Below, one piece after another: positions 22,188 to 33,006 of a stretch of 64,000 bases of DNA. Source of the stretch: Sphaerulina vaccinii. Lineage: Eukaryota > Ascomycota > Dothideomycetes > Mycosphaerellales > Mycosphaerellaceae. The notes under the pieces are model-generated. The model was not told the DNA's origin, did not search any database, and saw only the letters and a program-made list of their open reading frames with translations. The first letter of the stretch is position 1. Each line of letters begins with the position of its first letter. The translations under genes were made by a program, and so were the position numbers. The stretch is taken from NCBI GenBank assembly GCA_022570795.1, contig JAKUDP010000006.1, forward strand, positions 1,550,001-1,614,000. The letters run 5' to 3'.

Positions 22188-25100
22188 TCATTTACCCAAA
22201 GTCTTATGCCAAAAACGCTTGAAGCCAGCACTCGCGAGCTCGAAGCTCTTTCTACTCGCGATACTGCTAGCCCTCGACTCGCGTTTCATCTCAACCAAGG
22301 AGATCGTGTCCATCATCTTCGCACTCAAACCCTCGGCGTCAGGAAGCGAAGTCGTCAAATCCAACGAAGCGCTTCTCTGTCTCATGCTTGTTCTTCTTTC
22401 ATCTCCACGATCACTCAGATTCAGCACTCGTCGCCAATCTTGGATGCTCTGTGAAGTAGTCCGCCGTCTTTTGACCAAACTGCCATACATGTTCTTGTTA
22501 CTCCTACCAGCCAACTAAGCGCTCACTCTTCGATGATCGACTTTCCCAGCCTCGCGCATGACATTGATGAAAGCGTCTTCAGATGGGACCGGGAAGTGTT
22601 CTGGGTTCATCCAGCCAATGAGTTGCAGGACTTCTTCTCGCGAGCCATAGAGCTTGCTTTCAAGGTGTGAGAGGATGGCAACAGCCGCGCGAATCAGAGC
22701 CTTGTCGCCTTCGAACACAAAGATGTCCCAGATACGTGCGACATACTCATGTGGTAGGTTGTACGCGAAAAGGCAGCGATAAATCGGGTCCAGGTATTCT
22801 TCCGGTTTGAGGTCTAGCGCAGGCGAAGTGAGGTGGTCATGGAGCCGACTACACTTGTACTTCAGTGTCTGCAATGTGATTTCGTAGGTTTGTTGCATAG
22901 CGGCCTCGTCGTGTACCAAGAAAGCCAATGGCAAAGGTCTGTTAAGCATATTGGCCAAGAGAACGAAAGCTTCTGCAGCAGGTAGTGTAAGGCAGATGTT
23001 CCCTGCAATGAGGTGGGTCCCATAGACGTAGCCAACATCGCTGCGGTAGAACGTATATGCCTTGAGCACATTCGAGAGGTTCTTGTGCAGAGGCGTCTTC
23101 ACATCGTGGTACATCTTCAACTCCGGAAGCGTGTTCGGAACATCTCTCTCAATAGCTTCCAGCCAGGCGGCCTCTCTGCTGTTAGCTTTCTCCTCATCCG
23201 GCATACTCGCGATCTTGGCCTCCAGTGCCTGTGCTCTGGCAAGAGCAGCCTCGAAGCTGGCTGACGAAAGCTGGAGCTCGTTTCCAATCGCCTTCGACCA
23301 GACTTCGCCACGATTGCTGGCAGTCACTCCTCGCCACCACAACTCTCTGGTCCTCGGCTCCTTCACCACTGCGTTCCAGTTCGGCAGCACGTGCTGTTCC
23401 CAGATTCTCGCTATGCTGCCTTGCATCTCTTGCTTATCTTCGCGATTCGTCTGCTCTTTCGCTGCACGCTTCTTGTCCGATTCTGCTGCTCTCGCCATCA
23501 TCTGCTGGTACTCCTTGAGATGCTTGCGCTCTTCCTGTGGATCTTTGGGAGGTAGCCACGACGGCCTCGTTCTACTCAGAACAGCCTCTTTCTCCTTGCT
23601 GATAGGAAGTGGATCGATCATGACATTGCCTCTTTGTAAAGGTGGAAGTGTGGTGCTCGGTATGCTGGGTATCTCGACGACAGACGTTTGCGACCGCGCT
23701 AGTTTGGTCAGGCTCGATCGCGGAGGACTGCTCGAAGCGCTGTTTGTTTCCGAGTTGGCTGCACTCTTCTTATCGAGCGATAGCCGCTCAGCGTACTCTT
23801 CCAGCTTTTGTGACAGCTCTCGCGTATCGATGTTCAGATCTTCGGTCCACGACTTGCTCTTATACTGCCGGGTTCTCGGATCCAGTGGAAACGCTCCTAC
23901 GGTGTTTGAATGATGCATCTTGGGTCGGTAGTGGTACTTAGGTGATCTAGGCATGCCATTGACAGGCGGTGGCGCAGAAGGACGTTTCGCGCCCTTTGGT
24001 ATGTTGGCAGAGTGCATATTCGCATATGGCCCCGGTCTTCGATTCGGACTAGGAGTCGTCGAGCGCATACCATTTGGTGTCAGACTAGGCGATCGGCTTA
24101 CGGTGTAGTGTCCGGGTAAAGGTGACACGGGCACATTCTCGAGAATCGCATCGTCCGGTACGTCTTCGTCCTCGTCGTTATACTCGGCTTCGAGTTCCTT
24201 TGTGCTTTTCCTGCGAGGCTGCCAAGCTGGTCTTCTCGTGGTCGAGTTCTGTGATTCGTACGATGCCTTTGGTGATGCGCTCAGCAGTTGTGGTGAAGTG
24301 ACGAACCCGTTCTGTCCATGCGGCTTGTTTGGACTGGGTGAGCGCGAAAGAATGCGTTGGGGATGAGGACGCATGTAAGGCGACGTGACCGGGCTAGAGG
24401 CAGCGCGTTGCATAGTCCGTCCATTTGGCAAGTTGAGACTCTGGTCTCGCAGAACGCCAGAGACGGCTCCTTGCAGCGAGGGGTACTTGGACTGCTTCGT
24501 GCCATTCGTCAATGGGCGCAAAGGTGGACTCGTGCCGCTGCGTCTTCGTGTAACAGCGCCAGTTCCCAGTGTCCGTGATGCTGGGCGCCGCAGCGTTGGT
24601 CTGGAATCTGGAGGTAGATTGTTGTCTGCACTTCCATCGCTACCGCAGTCTTCTTCTAACACAACTTCTTCGAATTGGCCATCTTTGGAGAGTCCGATAT
24701 CTTGGCCATTGGCGCATACCGGTATCTCATCATCAGAGTTGAGCGACGAACTGCTCTTCGATGACTTGGAATAGGTCAAATCTGGGGGAGAGTCCGGCAT
24801 GTTGCTCTCTTCCTCAATGCTCTCGACGCTAACACTGGCCATCATCTTGTCGCCCAAGCCCGGCAGACTGACGCTTCTACTGAATCCCCTGCCAACCGGC
24901 ACCGCAACGCTCTTCGGCCGCGTTATTCCAGGCGCACTCCCATGCGATGTATGTCGTGTTGTTGGCGTGTATGTCGAGAGGCTGTTGTGTCTATACGCGC
25001 GGCGCTGCACTCGTTCTTCGTTTGCGATCAGAGCCCTGAGTGTATCATACTCGTGGTTGTAAGCCCAATCGACGTGTGTGGAAGAATAATTGTTAGCGTC

Positions 25101-25247
25101 GGTCTCCACTTGGAAGCCCGCGCTGGATAGAGGGGTGGTGTCGTGTTCGTGTATGCGGTATACGGGATCTAGATTGGGAGAGTCGATGTTGTCGTTCTTG
25201 TTGTTGTTGTTATTCTTGAAGAGAGCAAGACCAGGGAGGGTCGCCAT
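22188..25247 (-). CDS. TBC (Rab-GAP-like) domain protein, TBC1D12/14-like, lacking both catalytic fingers
   Basis: Membrane-traffic regulator family. Exons (minus): 25247..22527 and 22448..22188 (intron 78 bp, GTGAGC...TTCACAG), giving 993 residues. The first 580 or so residues are disordered and rich in Ser/Pro, with an Asn tract. Next comes a basic coiled segment (KKRAAKEQTNREDKQEMQ), then WWRGVTASNRGEVWSKAIGN and the TBC core. The order matches TBC1D12/14 proteins. In the core, the arginine-finger motif IxxDxxR reads IERDVPNTLP (Asn for Arg), and the glutamine-finger YxQ reads YVYG (Tyr for Gln). GAP activity by the usual mechanism is therefore unlikely. The C-terminal exon is basic and serine-rich, ending FKRFWHKTLGK. 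If the intron is retained, translation stops at TAG after RRVSA. Confidence 0.85.
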
Positions 25248-26438
25248 TTCTCCCTGTTCACTGTTTCCTGAATCCTGGTAGAGTCCCACCCTGCAAATGA
25301 GAAACTTCGTCCAATCGCGCGAGCTCGAACTCGTTTCGCGTCGCGTAAGCTTCGATCTACGGACCGGTCCAATACCCGCGAGTCGAGATCAGGTTCGATG
25401 CTGGGATGTATAGATTGCCAGAGATTATCGTCCGGTGCGGAGGAAAGAGGTCGTGGTCGTGGTTTCCTCGAACAATGCACTTGTTATACCGTATTCGAGC
25501 GTCATCGACCTGCCAATATCTTCGTTGGAATCAAGCAATCCGGGAAAGCCAACCGTTGGCCGATACGACATTCAGAGTTCAGATGAACTGCAAGAAGAGC
25601 CGCCAAATGGCGCACGCGAGGTGGATCCTCCAACCTCGATCTCTGATCTTTTCTTCCAGGAGGCCACGCCGCTCCGGTCTTGATGAAGCCGTGTTGCAGA
25701 GGTTGTCACCGGAAAGCTGAGGCTGGTCTTCAGCAGCAGAGCAGCGCGAGGGAGGAGGATGTGTTTGAAGTGAAGAACTGGCAAACCGGCTTTGGTCCCG
25801 TCGGTCCAAGGCGTTGATCAATAAATATCGACGATGAGAAATTGAAACTAGCCTGCACTCTGCGCGAAGACTTGATGATAACAAGAAGTCAACCATACAG
25901 CCTATGCGTTGTATTACCTGTACAGGACAGCTCTCCTGCAAAGCTATCGGTAACTTGCATGTACCTGTGTACAAAGCGGTTCTCTCTCTTGTCCGCGGGC
26001 ATATTATGCATGTCAGCTTCTCAAGCTCCAAGATCTATCCGGTTTCATGTCCAAACCGACCAATCTCCTTCGAGTTACAATAGCCACACATCTGACAGGA
26101 CCTCGAGCAGAGCTGTTGTACAAGGTGACACAGCAGGATGCGAGCCGCTTGTGCTACATAGCTGTCTAGTCCTTCATTGTCACAAGCAGAAACGTGCATT
26201 CTCTTCCGCGGCGAGGCAGAATTTGCTATGCTATCCGACAGCACTCCGCGCGTGGTGGCACACAGCGCACTGCACTTGAGGCTGCCATCTCTCATGAAGG
26301 CGTCTCATGCCAAATCCCGCTTCACTTTCAGGCTTCCACCCCACAATGCCTGCCAAACATGTGGCAAGTGTGTGGCAATGCCAAGTTTAGAACGATTCCC
26401 AGGGTTGCTTTAGCCAGCATGACCAACTCAATCTCTTT
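25248..26438. other. intergenic, 1.2 kb, between TBC gene and TERT stop
   Basis: Holds the TBC promoter side and the TERT 3' end. A plus-strand frame 25435..25683 (82 codons) has protein-like composition (KPTVGRYDIQSSDELQEEPP) but no motif, and a 150-codon minus frame overlaps it. Neither is supported as a gene. Confidence 0.35.
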
Positions 26439-29400
26439 CTACACCGAACCATATTTGCTCACAACAGGCTCTAATCTCCGCTTTTGCGACTTCACGGCAG
26501 GTATTCCCAGTTGACCATACAACCAAGAAAGTAGAACTCGATGTCGAGTCTGCCGACGACGAAAGACGGCCACAAACGCTGTACATGCGAGCCTGCAGAA
26601 GAAGAAGTTAGTGCGTGGCGCTTCACTGTAGGCGCTTTCAGCAGCAAATCTTGGCGCAGAAGGACGATATGTATAGCTGAACGCGAGACAGTGGGAAGCG
26701 CGACAAGATAACGGACAACTCACCATCGCACCTGTGCATCCGTAACACAGCATTCATATGGCATCACGTCTTTGCTCGTGCTCTTGCGGCGCTTCGCAAG
26801 GACGTAAGCCAAATTGGTCATGTCGTTCACAGCTTCTGTTGTCCGAGATCAGCATTGAGCACTCAACGAATGTTCAAGATACAGGTGGGTACATACTGAT
26901 AGCAAGTTTCCCTGGCGGCTGCTTTGCCAGTGGAAGAGATTTGATGTAGTGATAGCTCTTCTGAGCAACGTCCACAAAGCTGTGGTAAAGGTTGGTGAAA
27001 ACCGTGTCGATAGAATTGTATGAGGTTGAGAAAAGCATTGCGCGCATCTGTAGCTTCAGTCCACTGGATATGGCGTCAGTAGTGATTTACGAACGATGCA
27101 ATGCCTCGCTTACTTCAATAGCTTTCGATAGAACGTCTGTCCTGGCAACTTGGAATATTCGACAGCCACAGAGTCGGCAATATCTGGGGTGAATGTTAGC
27201 ATCGCCCATGTTACCCTCAGTGTTGGCTCGCGTACTTGTCTGCCGTCTCCTCTCATTGTCCTTACTCAGATCGAGCGTATTCGTGTTGATCGCGTTGCCG
27301 CAATAAGGAAAGTCGTGCGCAGTCAGCATAGGTATAGCTTTTCCGCCAATCTCCAGCTCAAAGTTGGCTCGACTCTTCTCTAGCTTGACTTGCACTCCAT
27401 ACTCAGGTATGCCAGCATGCATCGTTCGCATGAACTTCTCTGTAACACGTCGGTCGGTACTGATGACCAGGAAGTCGTCGATGAGCCTCAGCATGGTACT
27501 GCTGCCGTCATTGACAAAGCCAAGTAGCTCCCTTTCCATGTCTGCGTAGAAGTAGCTACAAAGCAGACTTGATACGATCGAGCCCTGCGGTATGCCTTGT
27601 TTCTGGCGATACAACTTCTTTCCAATCTGTATCATATTCGACTCAATGTGTTCTTCCAGGATAGACAAGATATCTTTCCGACTCTCGTGCCTGGGCGCTT
27701 GTCCATTGATGTATACTGCTCGGCGGCGCCCTTCAGCGATGTCTGTCGCAATCTCTGACTCGAAGTCGAAGCTTTCGCTAGCAGAGCTCGCCTTGGTCAA
27801 GAACTTCCAAGATGGCTTTGCACCGAAGCCAGGCGTGTCCTTGTTGTGCGAGCCGAGCAGCTTTGCTCTCGAATATCTGGCAATCTGGTACTCATCTTCG
27901 CCGAGTATCCTCTTCACCAACTGTATCAGGCGCTTTTGCGGTATCGTATCGAAGCAAGCCTGCACATCTATCTTTGCAAAGTAGAGAGGTCTGCCGAGAA
28001 GGCCTTGTTGCTCGAGAGACTGCCGATAAATCTGCAGGCGTGGGAACATGTCGTCGACCGAGAAGAGCGCAGAGCCTAAATTGTGGCAGCTTCGTCCTTT
28101 CTCATACTTCAGCACGCTGAACGTAGGCGTGAGCAAGCTGTTGATGCTCCTGCCAAGCACCACCTGCCCATTCTGCATTTTCTGTACCCGTCGTCTCAGG
28201 TTGATGATTGGTCGCATACCGACGGTCTTAGGTATAAGACGCACATGGCTGACGCAAAGCTGTCGTTTGAGAGCCGTATCGGCGACAGTTCGCGTATTGC
28301 ATTCCTCGAGCATACTTACCTTTAGCGACCTCATTGCTGGTTCCGAGAGATCCTTCCATACATCGTGTCGAAAGTAGAACAGCTGGTTGCGCTGAACACC
28401 AGATTCGGTGACGTGGAAGTGGCTTCGAATCAATGGTATCAAGAATGAGTCGAAGAGGTAGTGTAGCAATTCTGCCATGAGCTCTCGACGTTTGGCAAAG
28501 TCGGAGGCGCTCATATTGGTACTCTTCTCTTGTCTGAGTGGCCTCAGCCAGTGGATATCCAAATTCATGTGCTGCAGAACATCATGCAGACTGATCGTTT
28601 CGTACTTGCGCAGGCGAATGAAGTCGTCAATATTGGACAGTAGTACCTTCACGTTCTGCTTACTGTTCTCGCTTCCGCCCCAGAAGTCCTTGGGAAACAC
28701 TTTCATCACTACTGCGCGACAGAACGAGGACACCTGAGCCATGTCTGATGCCTGATGTAGTGAGTACTGGGAGATGCTCGTTCGCTTCGGGCAGTAATGA
28801 TTCAGTAAAGCTGAGTAGGCACATCTCGTGTGGCGTTTCCGCAGCCTTCGTACAAGGTCTTCAGCAGCACCTCGCAGCCGCTTTGGCAGTGCTCTGGGGA
28901 GCTTCGCATTGTCGTTCGACACTGCGTCTGGCGTCTGTGGACGCTTGCGCTCGGCTTTCGCGGACTCCTGCTCGCGAATTGTGTAGTCCTTGAACACTTG
29001 TGCGGTGTCCTTCCGATCAACATCGGAGTCGAGGACATTGTGCAGTCCGAACTGCAGTGGAAACATGTACTTCATGACATGATGCGTCTGATTATGATCT
29101 TCGATGTCGCGGTACCGGTTAAGCACATGAATCTGGTGTAAGCCGCTTCGCACAACACCTGTGGCGTTCAGTGAGGGCCGTGCATAGAGCATGCGATGTC
29201 GCACAAAGCGTATCTCTGCTAGTCCGCGCTTCACGCGCTTCGTATGTTGTTGTATTGCGGCGTCCATATCATCGTGGGAAGCAGCGTTCGCTTGGACCTG
29301 GCTTTCGTAGCTTGATATGACAGGCAGGTCGCTCGTGGGCACGCCGCATATCTGCACGACATTGCTACTAGAGCCGACTGGTGCGAAGAGTCCGCACTCT

Positions 29401-30094
29401 ATCAATAGATCTCCCAGAATGCGTTCAGCTCCACGGCCTACCAGGTCGGGCAGGGCACTCCATGGATGACTCTTCAATGTATCGACGTTCTCGTGTGGGC
29501 CATTCGAGAACACACCAGGAATGCTAGGCACGATCTCTGGCCCGGGACCATTGTCGTTCGCGGTCACATACTTCTGGTAATTCTGACACAGGACGTGTTG
29601 AGGTCGTGCGTTACTGGCCTGTTTCCTAAACAGCATCCATATTACGAAGTCAACTATCTTGGCAATGTCAATCTTTGTCATGCAAGATCTCGCAGATCAT
29701 AAGACGACAGACCTCTTACCTCAGTTTGCTTGAACTTGCCTGGCGTTAAGGATGGAGCTGCCTCAATCTCCGAGAGCTGCTGGGTGAACAGAGTGATATC
29801 GTCGTCCACAAAGCTGCTATCGTCAATTTGCACGTGCTTGAGGGATCCGACAAGCGTGGTATCGAGCAAGCTGGCAACCCCGGGATCGAAGTCTGAGGAA
29901 GCATCTCGCCCGTACTGCTGTAGTCTCCTACGACGCTTCTTTGACAATCGTGACGCGAGATACTGTCGTAGAGGCACGACTTCCGGATAGTACTTCTTCA
30001 ACAGAGCATGCGGTGGACGTTCGTTGAATTGCTCATCCAGCTTCTGCTTCTTCTTCGTACACTCTGCCGCTCGGCTTGGACGCTTCCTCTTCAT
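26439..30094 (-). CDS. telomerase reverse transcriptase
   Basis: Catalytic subunit of telomerase, adding telomere repeats from its RNA template in the nucleus. Exons (minus): 30094..29720, 29672..27236, 27183..27114, 27063..26897, 26835..26724 and 26592..26439. The introns are 47, 52, 50, 61 and 131 bp and the frame closes to 1104 residues. The start MKRKRPSRAAE and HALLKKYYPEVVPLRQYLASRL-type opening match ascomycete TERTs. The T motif is near residues 545-570 (YFRHDVWKDL) and motifs 1/2 are LIPKTVGMRPIINLRRR. Motif A is FAKIDVQACFD, motif B QGIPQGSIVSSLL and motif C LIDDFLVIST, so all three catalytic Asp are present. The four small 3' exons supply the C-terminal extension, with MLFSTSYNSIDTVFTN and HRVLLSWLYGQLGIP. 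Without splicing the frame would end early, at 27087. Confidence 0.96.
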
Positions 30095-30408
30095 GATGCG
30101 GCATGTTTGTTGTGGTGAAGTTGTTGTTGTCGGAGAAAGGAACGCGCTAGAGACGCGAAAAGCACAATCCTTGAAAAGTGCCAAGACCACCATCAAACCT
30201 TCAAGTCGTGAGATCATCTCGCCCTCTATCGGACGACATCGGAGTCATAATCAACATTTCTCCAATAGCCTATACCAAACTGACATTGGATAGAGGCAGC
30301 GAAGAGCGCCACTTGAGACATCCTATACCGATCAGGCCACATATATAACAAATCTGCTTCCGAGAAGAAATCGACGTCCGCATCAAGCATCGAGAAGGCA
30401 CATAATCG
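30095..30408. promoter_or_regulatory. TERT / PDX3 divergent promoter
   Basis: 314 bp between the two start codons. A TATA-like ATATATAACA lies at 30341..30350, about 60 bp before the pyridoxamine oxidase ATG, on its strand. TERT has no such element close to its start. Shared promoter use is inferred from spacing. Confidence 0.5.
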
Positions 30409-31152
30409 ATGCTTCGACCACTACCTATCATTCATACAATATCAAGATCGATATTTACAGCAAGGAACATGTCCACGCAGAAACACATTTTCGCCCCAGG
30501 TGGCCAAAATGGCACACTCCAAGCAGAGCAATACACGAAAGGCTCTCTAGAAGAATCCCAGCTAGAACCCAGTCCTTTCAAGCAATTTGACATCTGGTTC
30601 AAGCACGCCAACGAATCCAACGTCCGCCAACCAGAAACAGTCACCCTATCAACAGCCTCTCTACCTTCAGGAAAAGTCTCGGCGCGAATGGTCTACCTCA
30701 AAGAAATGGACGACCGAGGCTTCGTCATCTACAGCAACTGGGGCACATCTCGCAAAGCAGCAGATATCGCTTCCAATCCTCATGCAGCTCTGACATTCTG
30801 GTGGCATGAACTTGAAAGACAAATTCGCGTCGAAGGCACAGTGGAACGTCTTACTTCGGAGGAATCGCAGGTGTATTATGATACGAGAATTCGAGGGAGT
30901 AGACTTGGTGCTTGGGCTAGTCAGCAGAGTTCTGTGCTCAAGGATCGAGAAGAGTTGGAGCAGCAAGTGAAGGATGTGGAAGCGAAGTTTCAGGACCAGG
31001 AGAAGTTTCCTGTACCTGAATTCTGGGGTGGGTTGAGAGTGAAGCCCGAGACTATGGAGTTCTGGCAGGGTAGGCCGTCACGTTTGCATGACCGCTTTCA
31101 GTATGTGAAGAATGAGGATGGTGAGTGGAGGGTGCAGAGATTGAGTCCGTAG
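30409..31152 (+). CDS. PDX3: pyridoxamine/pyridoxine 5'-phosphate oxidase
   Basis: FMN enzyme of vitamin B6 salvage making pyridoxal 5'-phosphate. Intronless, 247 residues. Motifs fit the PNPOx split-barrel: FDIWFKHANES, TLSTASLPSGKVSARMVYLK (substrate and FMN contacts), FVIYSNWGTSRKAADI, FWWHELERQIRVEGTVERL, SRLGAWASQQSSVL, and the C-terminal WGGLRVKPETMEFWQGRPSR with RFQY. Two starts are possible. The first, at 30409, adds MLRPLPIIHTISRSIFTARN, which looks like a mitochondrial presequence. The second, at 30469 (MSTQKH), gives the plain enzyme. The gene is head to head with TERT. Confidence 0.95.
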   Translation: MLRPLPIIHTISRSIFTARNMSTQKHIFAPGGQNGTLQAEQYTKGSLEESQLEPSPFKQFDIWFKHANESNVRQPETVTLSTASLPSGKVSARMVYLKEMDDRGFVIYSNWGTSRKAADIASNPHAALTFWWHELERQIRVEGTVERLTSEESQVYYDTRIRGSRLGAWASQQSSVLKDREELEQQVKDVEAKFQDQEKFPVPEFWGGLRVKPETMEFWQGRPSRLHDRFQYVKNEDGEWRVQRLSP

Positions 31153-31894
31153 GTGGACAGTCAACGAGTAGCACGTTTAGGTGTAAATGCATGGCAAGCA
31201 GTCTAGTGGTTGGAAAGCAATGGCATACAGCCTTCCCATGAGAAAGTATTGCTGTCGCGATGTAACCTCGTCAGTTCAGCATCGACAGATGTCGCTGTCT
31301 TGTCGTTCGTTGTACGTATCAAACTCTGTCGGCCAGTATCCAAAAATGGCTCCTGACCCGCACGGACATCACTCCCTGATCGTTTCACCTATTGCCTCAT
31401 ACGTGGATCTCTCGTCGAGCCCGTGTTTCAGATCATCTCATGCGACAGCCAATCATCTACCCAAAGCACTGTTCGTGAGAAGTGCGTCCTAGAGAGCTGT
31501 ATGTACTGATGAAAGTGTTCTGTATTGTTGGTCTCTGCAGCTATTCAACTGCTAGTAAATGCAGTGTGCTGTACAAAGTAAAAAGTAATGCCATGTAATC
31601 AGATGGCTTCCGCTCAAGACAAAAGTGCGCCATGATGCTACTTTGCAAAGACAACGAACTTTTCGTTCTCTACCACCAAACTCCATTGACTACGCCTTCC
31701 TGCGCCAGGCTTCAAAGGCTACAGCAACAAAGTGGTGTCCATCATGGTATCGTAATGAAAAAGCAAGCAAGCAAGCAAGTCGTGTCGGCTGCTCTCAGCA
31801 GCGATCATTAAAATCGTCGTGGTAGAAAGCAAAAGTCGTATGAGACGATAGTAGTGGGTATGCTTGTATGTCTCGAAGACTTTCGATGCCAGAT
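31153..31894. other. convergent intergenic region, 742 bp
   Basis: Lies between PDX3 and the disordered-protein gene, both of which end here. It contains a short (AAGC)n tract at 31761..31779. No gene supported. Confidence 0.45.
31761..31779. repeat. (AAGC)n microsatellite
   Basis: About 4.75 uninterrupted copies of AAGC in a gene-free stretch. Ordinary simple repeat. Confidence 0.8.
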
Positions 31895-33006
31895 CTATGC
31901 TTCGGAAGCACTCTCTGTTGCTTCAGTGGATGATTCTCCATCGATCTTGTCGATGATTCGTTCTTCCTTTATCGTAGGTGTTGGTTCTTCTGACGATGCT
32001 TTCGATGATAAGACGTCGTCTTCTGCTTCGATCTTTCTTCTCTTGCCCTTTGGTGCTGGATCGAGAGGTGTACGGCAGTATGTTACTGTTCGCGTAACGA
32101 CATGTCGGACATGCACTTTGCCAGATGGTCCACCGATGTCCGTGTGAGGCTCACGAGGCGAGAATGTTGCACTCCATGGTGCACCGCTCAGAGGAGTTGA
32201 GCTATAAGGTGATGGTACTGATTGTGCTGATGCGAGAGCTGGTGAGAAGGGCGACTGTGGGATGTGCAGTCGTCGTGGTGTGCGAGCGGATCGTGGTGCT
32301 GGCTTGACGAATGGTGATGGTGGTATGATCACTCGAGGCGACTCTGGTCTCTTCCCGGATAATGAAGCTGCACTGCTACTTGCAGCAGCACTCAGTTCGG
32401 TAACATTTGAGTCATATGAGGTATTTCGAGACAATGATGGCTGAGATGTAGGTGGGCTGATCGATGACTTCGGTCCAGACAGTTCTGACTGGCTTCTATC
32501 GAACGATCGATCGAAGCTCTTATCGCTGAAGCTGAACTTGGCACTGGTTGTCGAAGCCGGACTCTGTATAGCTGGAGTGTAATTCTTGAGGAAGTCCAGA
32601 TATGCTGAAGGTGGGGTGATTGGAGTACGGAGAGCTTCGTCTTTCTTTGTAAAGGCTGGTGTGCTGACCATTGGGCTCATCAATTGTGAAGGAAAAGTGC
32701 CGGATCCTGGTGTCGGTAGTGACGAGGTATCTACTCTCGCGGGCCTCTTGTCGAACCCAGCCGCAGCCATGGTGGCAGATGATGTTGCAGTAGCCATTGT
32801 TGGATGTCGTCGTTTGCGAGAGGAAGAGACCGAAGAATCAAATGAATGAATCGGTAACGACGACACTCCAGACCTGCAACAAGCTGTGTAAGCGGATGCC
32901 GGTGAAGAAAGGCGGGAGAAGAGCGGCAGCTCAAGAGTGAGATGCCTGGGGGATTAAAGCAAAGTATCGATGCTTACCTGATGCCCGCCGGTGCTTCAGA
33001 GCACAT
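31895..33006 (-). CDS. disordered, Ser/Pro-rich hypothetical protein
   Basis: The main exon 32873..31895 is open throughout. A small first exon 33006..32978 (MCSEAPAGI) joins it by a 104-bp intron (GTAAGC...TTGCAG), closing to 335 residues. Without that exon the first ATG would be at 32797 (MATATSSATM), inside what still reads as protein (SSLPIHSFDSSVSSSRKRRH). Composition is low complexity. Compact motifs stand out: ITPPSAYLDFLKNYTPAI, RVIIPPSPFVKPAP, RTPRRLHIPQSPFSPAL, HVRHVVTRTVTYCRTPLDPAP followed by KGKRRKIE, a likely nuclear-localisation signal. I do not recognise a named family; the short conserved-looking blocks suggest a fungal-specific nuclear protein. Confidence 0.7.

Noticed and set aside
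23062..23913. Long plus-strand open frame (283 codons) inside the TBC gene
   Set aside because: It lies fully antisense to a well-supported coding exon; codon bias of the real gene creates such shadows. No motif.
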